Part shown: positions 54,430 through 62,427 of the stretch, piece by piece | Layout: each line of letters opens with the position of its first letter | Numbering within the stretch: the first letter of the stretch is position 1 | Source of the DNA: UBA1573 sp034005165 | GTDB lineage: Bacteria > Pseudomonadota > Alphaproteobacteria > Micavibrionales > Micavibrionaceae | Assembly: GCA_034005165.1 (NCBI GenBank) | Contig: JAVEVE010000001.1 | Span: forward strand, 496,001 to 560,000 | Direction: 5' to 3' | DNA length: 64,000 nucleotides | Program-made: the position numbers and the translations under genes | The notes under the pieces: generated by a model | Told to the model about the DNA's origin: nothing | Database searches by the model: none | What the model saw: the letters and a program-made list of their open reading frames with translations, nothing else

Positions 54430-55623
54430 ATGACAACGCGCAACAACCTCCTCGCCAGCATCACCGAAGAAGTGACTGCATGCCGCCACGAGCTTCACCA
54501 AAATCCGGCAACATCTTTTGAAGAGATTTTTGCATCCGATCTGATTGCCCGCAAACTCACGGAATGGGGCATAGAATTTGAGCGTGGCTGGGCTAAAACA
54601 GGAATTGTTGCAACGATCCACGGACAATCGACATCTTCCGGCAAACGCATCGGCTTTCGCGGGGATATTGATGCTCTGGATATTGTTGAGGCCAGTGGTG
54701 TAGCACACGCTTCTAAAATTCCCGGCAAAATGCATGCCTGTGGACATGACGGCCACACTTCCATGCTGTTGGGAACAGCTAAATATCTGGCAGAAACCAG
54801 AAACTTTAACGGCACGGTCCACCTATTCTTCCAGCCTGCCGAAGAAGGTGGCGGCGGAGCCTACCGTATGATCGAAGAAGGTCTGTTTGATAAATACCCT
54901 GTGGACAGTGTCTATGCGGTTCACAACTGGCCTTACGCACCGCGCGGCTATGTGGGGATTAAAGGCGGGCCAATTATGGCAAGCTCCGATAAAATCGTTA
55001 TCAGAATTTCGGGGAAAGGTGGTCACGCCGCCATGCCACACGAATGCATCGACCCGATCGTGATTGCATCGGAAATCGTTTTGGCCCTTCAGACTGTTGT
55101 TGCCCGAACAGTTGATCCGGCAGACTCATGTGTGATCAGTGTAACCAATTTCAATGCAGGAACAGGTGCTGATAATATTATCCCGACAGAAGCAGTTCTA
55201 CGCGGCACAGTGCGCGGCTTGAGTAATAAGGTTCGGGACATTGCCGAAAAACGGATCAAAGAAATTGTTGAAGGGATTTCTCACGCACACGGAGCAAAAG
55301 GCACTGCGGAATATATCCGCAATTATGAACCAACCCTGAACGACCCCGCTCAGGCCTCTCTATGCGCTGATATCGCTAGAACGCTATTCGGCTCAAAGAA
55401 TGTCTATACAGAGTTCCCGCCAAGTATGGGGGCCGAGGATTTCGGGGCCATGCTCCAGAAAAAACCTGGATGCTACGCGATCTTTGGTCAGGGAGAGCCG
55501 GAAGACAAAGACAGCCCACATAATTTCGGACTACATCATCCAAAATATGATTTTAATGACAAGATCATTCCAATGGTCATTTCATATTTTTCTGGCATCA
55601 CAGAAAAATCACTACCCCTATAA
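54430..55623 (+). CDS. M20 family amidohydrolase (hippurate hydrolase-like)
   Basis: 397 residues. Metal and catalytic motifs: RGDIDALDI, HACGHDGHTSMLLG, FQPAEEGGGGA (catalytic Glu), a His in VHNWPY, and the C-terminal His in HNFGLHHPKYDF. The lid domain with GKGGHAAMPHE lies in the middle. Members remove acyl groups from N-acyl amino acids or split small peptides. It directly follows yejE, which fits a role in handling imported material. It ends 55 bases before hairpin element C. Confidence 0.9.
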   Translation: MTTRNNLLASITEEVTACRHELHQNPATSFEEIFASDLIARKLTEWGIEFERGWAKTGIVATIHGQSTSSGKRIGFRGDIDALDIVEASGVAHASKIPGKMHACGHDGHTSMLLGTAKYLAETRNFNGTVHLFFQPAEEGGGGAYRMIEEGLFDKYPVDSVYAVHNWPYAPRGYVGIKGGPIMASSDKIVIRISGKGGHAAMPHECIDPIVIASEIVLALQTVVARTVDPADSCVISVTNFNAGTGADNIIPTEAVLRGTVRGLSNKVRDIAEKRIKEIVEGISHAHGAKGTAEYIRNYEPTLNDPAQASLCADIARTLFGSKNVYTEFPPSMGAEDFGAMLQKKPGCYAIFGQGEPEDKDSPHNFGLHHPKYDFNDKIIPMVISYFSGITEKSLPL

Positions 55624-55677
55624 GTCTTTGTCTTCATAACTAAAGAAAAATATTCTCGAGCGAAAGACCGGCCAAAT

Positions 55678-55798
55678 GAAATCCGGAGATTTCTGCCGAA
55701 AATACTGGGTCTTGAGAACCAGACCGCAGCGTACTTGAAGGTACGTGAGGACTGAAAACGCAAAGACACAATATTTGCAGGCGAAATACCCGGATTTC
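55678..55798. repeat. Intergenic hairpin element, copy C
   Basis: The 121-base stretch between two convergent genes is one long imperfect inverted repeat. The ends GAAATCCGG (55678-55686) and CCGGATTTC (55790-55798) pair perfectly, the arms pair in part further in, and the centre is CGTAC-ttgaag-GTACG (55730-55745) followed by TGAGGACTGA. The right end touches the stop codon of the receiver gene. Confidence 0.65.
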
Positions 55799-56277
55799 TA
55801 AACCATCTGTGAAAGAAGCTGGACTTTCGCCTCTAACTCCTCATTCATTGGCCCGATAGCGGCATTGGTTTGCTGATGTCGGCATAGAGTAAAATCAATA
55901 GCTCGACACAACATTTCCGGATTTTGCAGGATATGGAATTTTGAAACGTAATCTTCAATTCCACAATTGATGAGATCCATCGCCAACCCGTGGTTATTGC
56001 AAGATGTGAGGGCAATAATCGGAACATTGGGAACAAGATCACGAACCTGCGAATAAGTATCATAGGCATCAATCGTATCTGGCAAATGCAGATCCAGCAA
56101 GATGGCTTCAATTTCACCGGAGTGGGCATATATATATTCACGGGCGTCATGCATGGTCTCGTAGCACACGATCTTGTACGATCTTGAGCAAGGATGTTCA
56201 CGAATAACCCGCTTGATAACAAAACTATCTGTTTCGGAGTCCTCGATTAGGACAATTTTACGCGTAGCCTCTGGCAT
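55798..56277 (-). CDS. Single-domain response regulator (receiver only)
   Basis: 159 residues. The receiver domain shows IVLIEDSETDSF with the acidic pair, the phospho-Asp in AILLDLHLPD, the conserved Thr/Ser in IIALTSC, and the switch Lys in YVSKFHIL. No output domain follows, only a C-terminal helix (EELEAKVQLLSQMV). AAGGAG lies seven bases before the ATG. It is a paralogue of the next gene, with the same DLHLPD/DLGLPD style. Confidence 0.88.
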   Translation of the reverse strand: MPEATRKIVLIEDSETDSFVIKRVIREHPCSRSYKIVCYETMHDAREYIYAHSGEIEAILLDLHLPDTIDAYDTYSQVRDLVPNVPIIALTSCNNHGLAMDLINCGIEDYVSKFHILQNPEMLCRAIDFTLCRHQQTNAAIGPMNEELEAKVQLLSQMV

Positions 56278-56382
56278 AGCTGCTCTCCTTGGTTAGCGTC
56301 AGAGAAAACACAGCAACACAATAATGATTATAATCAGAGTACGAAGATATAATCATCTTGCGCGCGACCTCTTAAAAACAGG

Positions 56383-56997
56383 TTAATGGCCTGCTGAGTA
56401 TGAGCCACTCATCAGGTTTAATAGTTCGGAGGTTTGTTTTAACTTCTTTTCAACTTCGTGGAGAGACGAAGACACCAGCTGATGACGTCCCATTGCAAAC
56501 TCGATTGTCCGGAGCAATAAATCCGGCTGCATCACAATCAGATTTTTGCAAATGTAATCCTGCGCCCCGACTCCAATCATATCCAGAGCCAGCTGATGAT
56601 CATCAAAACCGGTCAGAACGACAACTGGAACCTGATCTTTATAAATCGAAACACGGTTATAGGTTTCAATAGGTTGGTCGGAATCAGGTAGCCCCAAATC
56701 CAGAAGAACGATGTGCGGACGATCTTGTCCGGAAGATAAAATATGCTCGGCTTCCGCCAAAGTTTTGGCTCGCAACACCCGAACATTCCAAGGCATATGA
56801 TGGGACAAAAGCCGCTTAACGGCAAAGAAATCACTCTCGCTATCCTCCACGACGAGGACACACAACTCATCCAGCCCTGCCAAAGGACTTGGAACGGAAA
56901 TCTTCTTATCCTCACTTGCAGGCCCGGAACGCTCGTTGCGCCCTAGTCGGTTAACAGGGGGAAATGTGCTATGTATTTGTTTAGTTTTTGTTATCAT
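56383..56997 (-). CDS. Single-domain response regulator with N-terminal extension
   Basis: 204 residues from the ATG at 56997, which has GGAGG six bases upstream. A basic, Pro/Ser-rich 50-residue extension precedes the receiver (LCVLVVEDSESDFFAVKRLL; phospho-Asp in IVLLDLGLPDSD; Thr in VVVLTGFDD; Lys in YICKNLIV). There is no DNA-binding part; the C-terminal helix is coiled-coil-like. It is divergent from the kinase gene and probably shares its control region (56998-57267). Confidence 0.88.
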   Translation of the reverse strand: MITKTKQIHSTFPPVNRLGRNERSGPASEDKKISVPSPLAGLDELCVLVVEDSESDFFAVKRLLSHHMPWNVRVLRAKTLAEAEHILSSGQDRPHIVLLDLGLPDSDQPIETYNRVSIYKDQVPVVVLTGFDDHQLALDMIGVGAQDYICKNLIVMQPDLLLRTIEFAMGRHQLVSSSLHEVEKKLKQTSELLNLMSGSYSAGH

Positions 56998-57267
56998 GGT
57001 GTACCTCCTGAACATGAAGCTGTTTTATGGACACCAATCAATTACCGCCACTTTGGTCATAACTGGACCAAGCAGAATTCACACATTACGCAGTCCGCCC
57101 GCATAACTAGCAACAAAAAAGCGTTGATTTGGAGACAGGAACACTCTACACCATTTAGAGCAAAAAGAATACAATTCTATGCAGTTTTTTGGAATTTTCT
57201 ATGCAGCAGAGCACAAAAATGGGATAGGGTAACCTAAGATTTTTAGTCATAAATGCAGGATAATTTT

Positions 57268-58419
57268 ATGAGCACACCACAACAATCTGAATCATTTAGT
57301 GAAAAACAGCTCCGCGCTATTCTGGACAATACAGTAGATGGTATTGTTGTCATCAACAGTCGCGGCACAGTCTTGTCCTATAACCGGGCTTGCGAGAAAC
57401 TCTTTGGCTATTCCCCGCAAGAAGTCATGAACAAGAATGTTTCGATGCTCATGCCCAAAAGCTACGCAACGAACCACGACCAATATCTTGTGAATTACAT
57501 GACCAGCCACGAACCGAAAGTGATTGGCATCGGGCGCGAGGTTTTAGGACAGCGCAAAAACGGTTCGACATTTCCGATGTGGCTAAGTATCGGCGAAGTG
57601 ATTGAAGGAGACGGACATTTCTTTGTGGGTATTGTCAGGGACCTGACAGAGCAGCGAGAACATGAAATAGACCGCCAGCTCTATATGGAGGCTTTAGAAA
57701 AAAGCAACAAGGAGCTGGATGAATTTGTATATCTGATTTCCCACGACCTGAAAGAACCTGTCCGCGGGATTTACAGCTACTCCCAATTTATGGCGGAAGA
57801 TTACTCGAAAATTCTGGATGAAGAAGGACTGAAACGCCTAGAAAGTCTAATGAAAATGTCCGGGCGCATGAGTGAGCTCATTGATAAGCTCTTATATTTT
57901 TCCCGCCTCGACAGGATGGAACCGGAGCTGAAACTGGTCAACTTAACCGATATCGTGAATGGCGTGATCGAAATGCTGGATTCCACAATCCAGCAAAAAA
58001 AGGTTGAAATCACGATTGATACCGAACTCCCTTCCGTTATGTTTGATTCATCGAGAATTAGTGAAATTTTCTACAATCTGATCCTCAACGGAATAAAATA
58101 TAACGATAGAGATGTGAAAAAGATAAATATCGGCCTATGTCAACATGAAAGAGCGGGCAACGAGCTGGCTTTCTACGTCAAGGACAACGGAATCGGAATT
58201 CCGGAAAAACATTATGACGCTGTGTTTAAAATGTTTAAAAGACTGCATAACAGGGAGGCCTACGAAGGCGGAACTGGGGCAGGCTTAACGATCATCAAGC
58301 GGATAATTACGCAACATGGGGGAGACATTTGGATTGACTCCAAACCTACTGAAGGCACATACTTCTACTTCACCTTGGGACGTCCTGCAAACAACCGCGC
58401 AGTAGAAGCAGAAACATAG
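57268..58419 (+). CDS. PAS sensor histidine kinase, FixL-like
   Basis: 383 residues from the ATG at 57268 with AGGA seven bases upstream (an ATG at 57253 is also in frame). The PAS domain (about 12-128) closely follows the FixL heme-PAS pattern, including a His-Asp at 70-71 (NHDQYLVNY) and an Arg at 90 (IGIGREVLGQRKNGS), the same 20-residue spacing as heme His and Arg in FixL. The HisKA box is SHDLKEP with His159. The ATPase domain has N box NLILNGIKYND, DNGIGIP and GGTGAGLTI. No membrane segment, so it is a cytosolic sensor. The following receiver gene is nine bases away. Confidence 0.9.
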   Translation: MSTPQQSESFSEKQLRAILDNTVDGIVVINSRGTVLSYNRACEKLFGYSPQEVMNKNVSMLMPKSYATNHDQYLVNYMTSHEPKVIGIGREVLGQRKNGSTFPMWLSIGEVIEGDGHFFVGIVRDLTEQREHEIDRQLYMEALEKSNKELDEFVYLISHDLKEPVRGIYSYSQFMAEDYSKILDEEGLKRLESLMKMSGRMSELIDKLLYFSRLDRMEPELKLVNLTDIVNGVIEMLDSTIQQKKVEITIDTELPSVMFDSSRISEIFYNLILNGIKYNDRDVKKINIGLCQHERAGNELAFYVKDNGIGIPEKHYDAVFKMFKRLHNREAYEGGTGAGLTIIKRIITQHGGDIWIDSKPTEGTYFYFTLGRPANNRAVEAET

Positions 58420-58428
58420 GTAACCAAC

Positions 58429-58896
58429 ATGATACAGGCTCACACAATGGGTAACATAGATACAATAGAACCATACGTATTGATTGTCGAAGACTCGCCA
58501 GTTGATTTCGAAATCATATCAAGAGCCTTCCGTAAAATAGAATTCACCCCGAAAATCCACCACTGCCATAATGGGAACATGGCGCTGGATTTTTTGAACA
58601 AGACGTCGGACGAATCGGCCCCAACCAACCCTACCCTGGTCCTTCTTGATTTAAATCTCCCCGGCACAGACGGCAGACAAGTCTTAAGCTCCATGAAATC
58701 CAGCACTGATTTAAAAGGCATTCCGGTCATTGTGCTCTCGACATCGAATAACGACAACGACATAGAATTCTGCTTTTCGATGGGAGCGGATAAATATCTC
58801 AGAAAGCCGATTTCAGCGGATGAATTTGCAGAAACCGCCCGAATTATCAAAGAGTTCTGGGATGGAAAGACAAATATACCTGTTACATATCAATAA
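58429..58896 (+). CDS. Rcp1-type single-domain response regulator
   Basis: 155 residues. The receiver has VLIVEDSPVDFEII, the phospho-Asp in LVLLDLNLPGTDGRQVL, Ser/Thr in VIVLSTSNN and Lys in YLRKPIS. This is the form that pairs with phytochrome-type kinases (Rcp1). It lies nine bases after the kinase and should be its direct partner. A second ATG at 58447 could be the start. No output domain is present. Confidence 0.9.
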   Translation: MIQAHTMGNIDTIEPYVLIVEDSPVDFEIISRAFRKIEFTPKIHHCHNGNMALDFLNKTSDESAPTNPTLVLLDLNLPGTDGRQVLSSMKSSTDLKGIPVIVLSTSNNDNDIEFCFSMGADKYLRKPISADEFAETARIIKEFWDGKTNIPVTYQ

Positions 58897-58943
58897 GTTA
58901 TAGAATTACCCCCAATTTTCCGTAATTTTTAAGACTATTTTCT

Positions 58944-58972
58944 TTGTCAAAAGAGAGCAAATCGACTATATT
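58944..58972 (+). promoter_or_regulatory. Promoter of the GNAT gene leader
   Basis: TTGTCA (58944-58949), a 17-base spacer and TATATT (58967-58972): close to the standard sigma-70 type pattern. Transcription would start near 58980, giving a leader of about 178 bases. Confidence 0.55.
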
Positions 58973-58979
58973 ACCCCCA

Positions 58980-59157
58980 TAAAAGCCATGCGCGAAATGC
59001 ATAGCTAACAAGACAAGAAGGTGGCGAATGCGTCTTGGTGTCTTGGGGTAAAGAGTAAGCGAGCAATCAAAAAGGATCATTTCGAAACCTTACTCTAAGA
59101 CAGAACGTTATTTTCCAGACAATTTGATAGGCAACAAAGAAAGTTTAGGCTGAAACC
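58980..59157 (+). other. Structured leader with possible short upstream frames
   Basis: Between the promoter and the GNAT start there are two inverted repeats: CAAGAC (59009-59014) with GTCTTG (59032-59037), and AGAGTAAG (59052-59059) with CTTACTCT (59089-59096). A 7-codon frame at 59028-59051 (MRLGVLG) has AAGG six bases upstream. This could be a leader peptide region, a small RNA or chance. Confidence 0.35.
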
Positions 59158-59796
59158 ATGCTCAAGACTACGAAACAATTTGTGAACCTTGATTTTGAAC
59201 CGATTGCTGTCCGTTTGAACAGTGCTGAGGAATTCGCAGAAGCCGTAGAACTGATTGATATAGTCCGATCTTCCCTGAAAGAAGAAGAGAAAGTCTATCT
59301 TCTTCCCAAAACGGTTGATTATATGACAAAGCTGCACAGAGCCGGAAATGTGGTTCTGGGTCTGCGCAACGATGTGGGTCATTTGATTGGCCTGACAGTT
59401 GTCCGCAAAATGCACCACTGGACTGACATTCCGAACTTTGAAGGTTTGCCGTTTATTGAGTTTATCTACAACCAGACCCCTTGCCTGCTGCAAAGCGTTT
59501 GCACCCATCCTGAGTACCGCTCTATGGGGTTGGCGGATCGTTTGCTGAAATCGGCTGAAGAATGGTGCTTGAAAAAAGAACGCAGCCGGATTGTCGCCCG
59601 CATCGTGGTTGGCAACAAAGGAAGCCTGAGCGCATTTGAACGCAATGAATTTGAAGTTCTGAGTGAAGGCATTGATAAAGAAGACGGCTATAAATTCGTT
59701 TATGTCGGTAAGAAAATGCAAGCCCCGTTGGTCGAAGATTTTACAGCCCCCGAACAGGAAACAGAAACCAGCGTTGTTGCAATCTTTAACGCGTAA
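59158..59796 (+). CDS. GNAT family N-acetyltransferase
   Basis: 212 residues. The acetyl-CoA motif is LLQSVCTHPEYRSMGLADRLLKSAEEW, shortened here to its core VCTHPEYRSMGLADRLL; a later GNKGSLSAFERNEFEVLSEG is the C-terminal strand-helix. The N-terminal 70 residues are specific to this subgroup. The substrate is unknown. It has its own promoter, a structured leader and a terminator, so it is expressed independently. AGG lies eight bases before the ATG. Confidence 0.86.
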   Translation: MLKTTKQFVNLDFEPIAVRLNSAEEFAEAVELIDIVRSSLKEEEKVYLLPKTVDYMTKLHRAGNVVLGLRNDVGHLIGLTVVRKMHHWTDIPNFEGLPFIEFIYNQTPCLLQSVCTHPEYRSMGLADRLLKSAEEWCLKKERSRIVARIVVGNKGSLSAFERNEFEVLSEGIDKEDGYKFVYVGKKMQAPLVEDFTAPEQETETSVVAIFNA

Positions 59797-59824
59797 ACAT
59801 GTTTCGTTAGAAAGACTTTTTAGA

Positions 59825-59850
59825 AAAGAGCCACAAAGGCTCTTTTTCTT
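59825..59850 (+). terminator. Intrinsic terminator after the GNAT gene
   Basis: A perfect 8-bp stem AAAGAGCC/GGCTCTTT (59825-59832 with 59838-59845), a 5-base loop, and a T-rich tail. Confidence 0.85.
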
Positions 59851-59883
59851 TTACGTTTCTCCTCTTTCCCGATCTGCTGCACA

Positions 59884-61524
59884 ATGCTAAAAAAGAGTAT
59901 GACTCAAACGCCCTCCTCCCCGCTGCTTCAAGTCAATGATCTGTCTGTCCGGTTCAAAATGCCGACCGGATATTTTGATGCCGTTAAATCCGCAAGTTTC
60001 GGAATTGACCGCGGTGAATCATTGGCTTTGGTTGGAGAATCAGGGTCGGGGAAATCCGTAACGGCGCTCTCAATCATGCAACTCCTCCCCTATCCGCTGG
60101 CGTCCCACCCGACAGGATCAATCCTGTTTGACGGTCAGGAACTGATCGGGATGGAACCTAAAAAAATCCGTGAGATTCGCGGCGATAAAATCGGAATGAT
60201 TTTTCAGGAACCGATGTCCTCTCTGAACCCTCTTCATACCATTTATCGCCAAATTGCAGAGGTTATAAAACTCCACTACCCGACAAGCGACAAAACAGAT
60301 ATTGAGCGCCGCGTTCTGGAACTTCTGGATCTGGTGGGCCTTCCGAAATTGAAAAATCGCTTGGGGTCATACCCGCATGAGCTTTCAGGCGGGCAACGCC
60401 AGCGCATTATGATCGCCATGGCTCTTGCCAATACACCTGACCTTTTGATTGCAGATGAACCGACAACCGCACTGGATGTCACCATTCAGGCACAAATTCT
60501 GGAGCTATTGCAGGATTTGCAAAAACGTCTGGATATGGCTCTGATCCTGATCTCCCATGACCTAAAAGTAGTCGAAAAAATGTGTAATGATGTCTGCGTT
60601 ATGAAGTACGGCGAAATTGTCGAGCACAAAAAGCGCGAAAATTTATTCTCTGCCCCGGAACATGATTACACAAAACTTCTGCTGGCATCCCAACCACGCA
60701 AGATGCAAATCAAGGCCAATGAAAACGAGCCTATATTGCTCGAAGCCAAAAACATTCATGTCCATTTTCCGGTAAAGAAAAACTTCTTCGGCAAGGCCAC
60801 TGAATTTGTCCATGCAGTCGATGATATATCCCTGACATTGCGAGCACGTCATACTCTTGGTGTTGTCGGCGAGTCAGGATCTGGAAAAACCACGCTGGGT
60901 CTGGCCCTCCTGCGCCTCCTTAAATCCACAGGCGATGTGAAATTCGCGGGACAGGATATTGCAGATATTCCTGTACAATCTTTACGGTCTCGCATGCAGA
61001 TTGTCTTTCAAGACCCTTTTGGCTCTCTCTCCCCACGCATGAGTGTTGGCGAGATCATCGGCGAAGGCTTGGGCATTCATTTTGCAACTCTTTCCAAAAC
61101 CGAGCAGGAAGAGCGCATCATCAAAGCCCTTGAAAACGTGAGACTTGATCCGGAAACACGCCACCGTTACCCGCATGAATTTTCGGGAGGCCAACGCCAG
61201 CGCATTTCGATTGCCCGCGCTCTGGTGCTCAATCCGCGCCTGATTATTCTGGATGAACCGACATCGGCTCTCGATGTTTCGGTGCAGGCCCAAATTGTTG
61301 AGTTACTGCAAGACTTACAACAACGGCACAACCTGTCCTATATGTTTATCAGCCACGACCTGAAAGTTGTTCGGGCTATGTCCCATGAAATACTGGTGAT
61401 GAAGGACGGCAAGATGGTTGAATACGGCAAGGCTGACGATATCTTTGACAATCCGCAACAAGATTATACCCGCAACCTGATGGAAGCCGCTATCAACCTG
61501 CGCACCAGAAAGAAAACAGGCTAA
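59884..61524 (+). CDS. yejF: Peptide ABC transporter ATPase YejF (two fused ATPase domains)
   Basis: 546 residues holding two complete ATPase domains. The first (about 10-265) has Walker A GESGSGKS, signature LSGGQRQR and Walker B LLIADEPTTALD. The second (about 285-540) has GESGSGKTT, FSGGQRQR and LIILDEPTSALD. The fused form is typical of YejF, which drives the YejB/YejE permease. It is separated from yejE by 5.5 kb of unrelated genes, including the two-component cluster. The start is uncertain between the ATGs at 59884 and 59899. Confidence 0.94.
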   Translation: MLKKSMTQTPSSPLLQVNDLSVRFKMPTGYFDAVKSASFGIDRGESLALVGESGSGKSVTALSIMQLLPYPLASHPTGSILFDGQELIGMEPKKIREIRGDKIGMIFQEPMSSLNPLHTIYRQIAEVIKLHYPTSDKTDIERRVLELLDLVGLPKLKNRLGSYPHELSGGQRQRIMIAMALANTPDLLIADEPTTALDVTIQAQILELLQDLQKRLDMALILISHDLKVVEKMCNDVCVMKYGEIVEHKKRENLFSAPEHDYTKLLLASQPRKMQIKANENEPILLEAKNIHVHFPVKKNFFGKATEFVHAVDDISLTLRARHTLGVVGESGSGKTTLGLALLRLLKSTGDVKFAGQDIADIPVQSLRSRMQIVFQDPFGSLSPRMSVGEIIGEGLGIHFATLSKTEQEERIIKALENVRLDPETRHRYPHEFSGGQRQRISIARALVLNPRLIILDEPTSALDVSVQAQIVELLQDLQQRHNLSYMFISHDLKVVRAMSHEILVMKDGKMVEYGKADDIFDNPQQDYTRNLMEAAINLRTRKKTG

Positions 61525-61529
61525 TCTGC

Positions 61530-62357
61530 CTAGTTTTTATAAAAGACTGGAGGGTTCAACCACTCTGCGGAATGCGTCCCATAATAGAGTGATACGCCCC
61601 ATAAAATAATCACATGAACAACATAGATTTCGAGACTATACCGTCCACAAAATTGTAGAGTCCAAAGTGCAGGAGCAGGAAGGCGGGCCGTAGCCCTGAG
61701 ATATTCTTTCGGCTCAAACCGGTACAAAAAGAGGCCGAGAAGAGCAAACATCACACACAATGCCGCAACATAGACCGGAGAGAACATAAAAATGGCAGTT
61801 TGCCCGAGTACGAAGAACCCCAATACAAATGCCAGAAAGAATTTCTCTGCCACGGGTCCGAACGCCGTCTCTCCGCGATGACGGGCAATATATCCGGCGA
61901 AGGCAATCATGATGCCAAAAGTTGAATATTCAATAAGGTAATAACTCGGGAGAGCCACAATCGCCATAACAAGGCAACAATAGAAAACAAACTCTTTCCT
62001 GAGGAAAACCATAGGCCCCATATATTTCAAAAAAAGCCGCGCAATAATGATTAAGGCTAGAATATTAAGCGGTAAAAGATAGGTCCCCATCACACAATTG
62101 GCAAGAACAAGAAGAAAACAAGCAATAAGAATATTCTTCCCCACTTCGAGAGACTTGGAGAATCCTGCCAAAAACATCCAGCACGGAGAACTCAGTCGCC
62201 CGATAATCCGTAACTCGACCACATGGGGAAAAAGATAAAACCCGATATGGTCAACGATCATCGTCACAACGGCGAAGAATTTCAAAAGATCATAGCTGGT
62301 TAAATATTTGCCGAAACGGGAAGAAATCAGGGTCATACGGGCCTCATTGGTATTCAT
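61530..62357 (-). CDS. TraX family membrane protein
   Basis: 275 residues from the ATG at 62357 (AGGA four bases upstream); the ATG three bases earlier is too close to it. About eight membrane helices. The N-terminal LTSYDLLKFFAVVTMIVDHIG and the RIIGRLSSPCWMFLAGF block match TraX, and the conserved His in VDHIG is kept. TraX acetylates F pilin in conjugation, but chromosomal relatives are probably acyltransferases with other substrates. No conjugation genes are nearby, though a type IV pilin is made 37 kb away. Confidence 0.82.
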   Translation of the reverse strand: MNTNEARMTLISSRFGKYLTSYDLLKFFAVVTMIVDHIGFYLFPHVVELRIIGRLSSPCWMFLAGFSKSLEVGKNILIACFLLVLANCVMGTYLLPLNILALIIIARLFLKYMGPMVFLRKEFVFYCCLVMAIVALPSYYLIEYSTFGIMIAFAGYIARHRGETAFGPVAEKFFLAFVLGFFVLGQTAIFMFSPVYVAALCVMFALLGLFLYRFEPKEYLRATARLPAPALWTLQFCGRYSLEIYVVHVIILWGVSLYYGTHSAEWLNPPVFYKN

Positions 62358-62427
62358 CATATCCTGATCCTGTGCTAATGTGAACGCAGGAAATTTACCG
62401 AATCCCTAACCATACAGGTTCAAGCCC

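Noticed and set aside
59095..59721. Open frame of 208 codons opposite the GNAT gene
   Set aside because: The plus strand has the acetyl-CoA motif, promoter, ribosome binding site and terminator; the minus frame has none of these.
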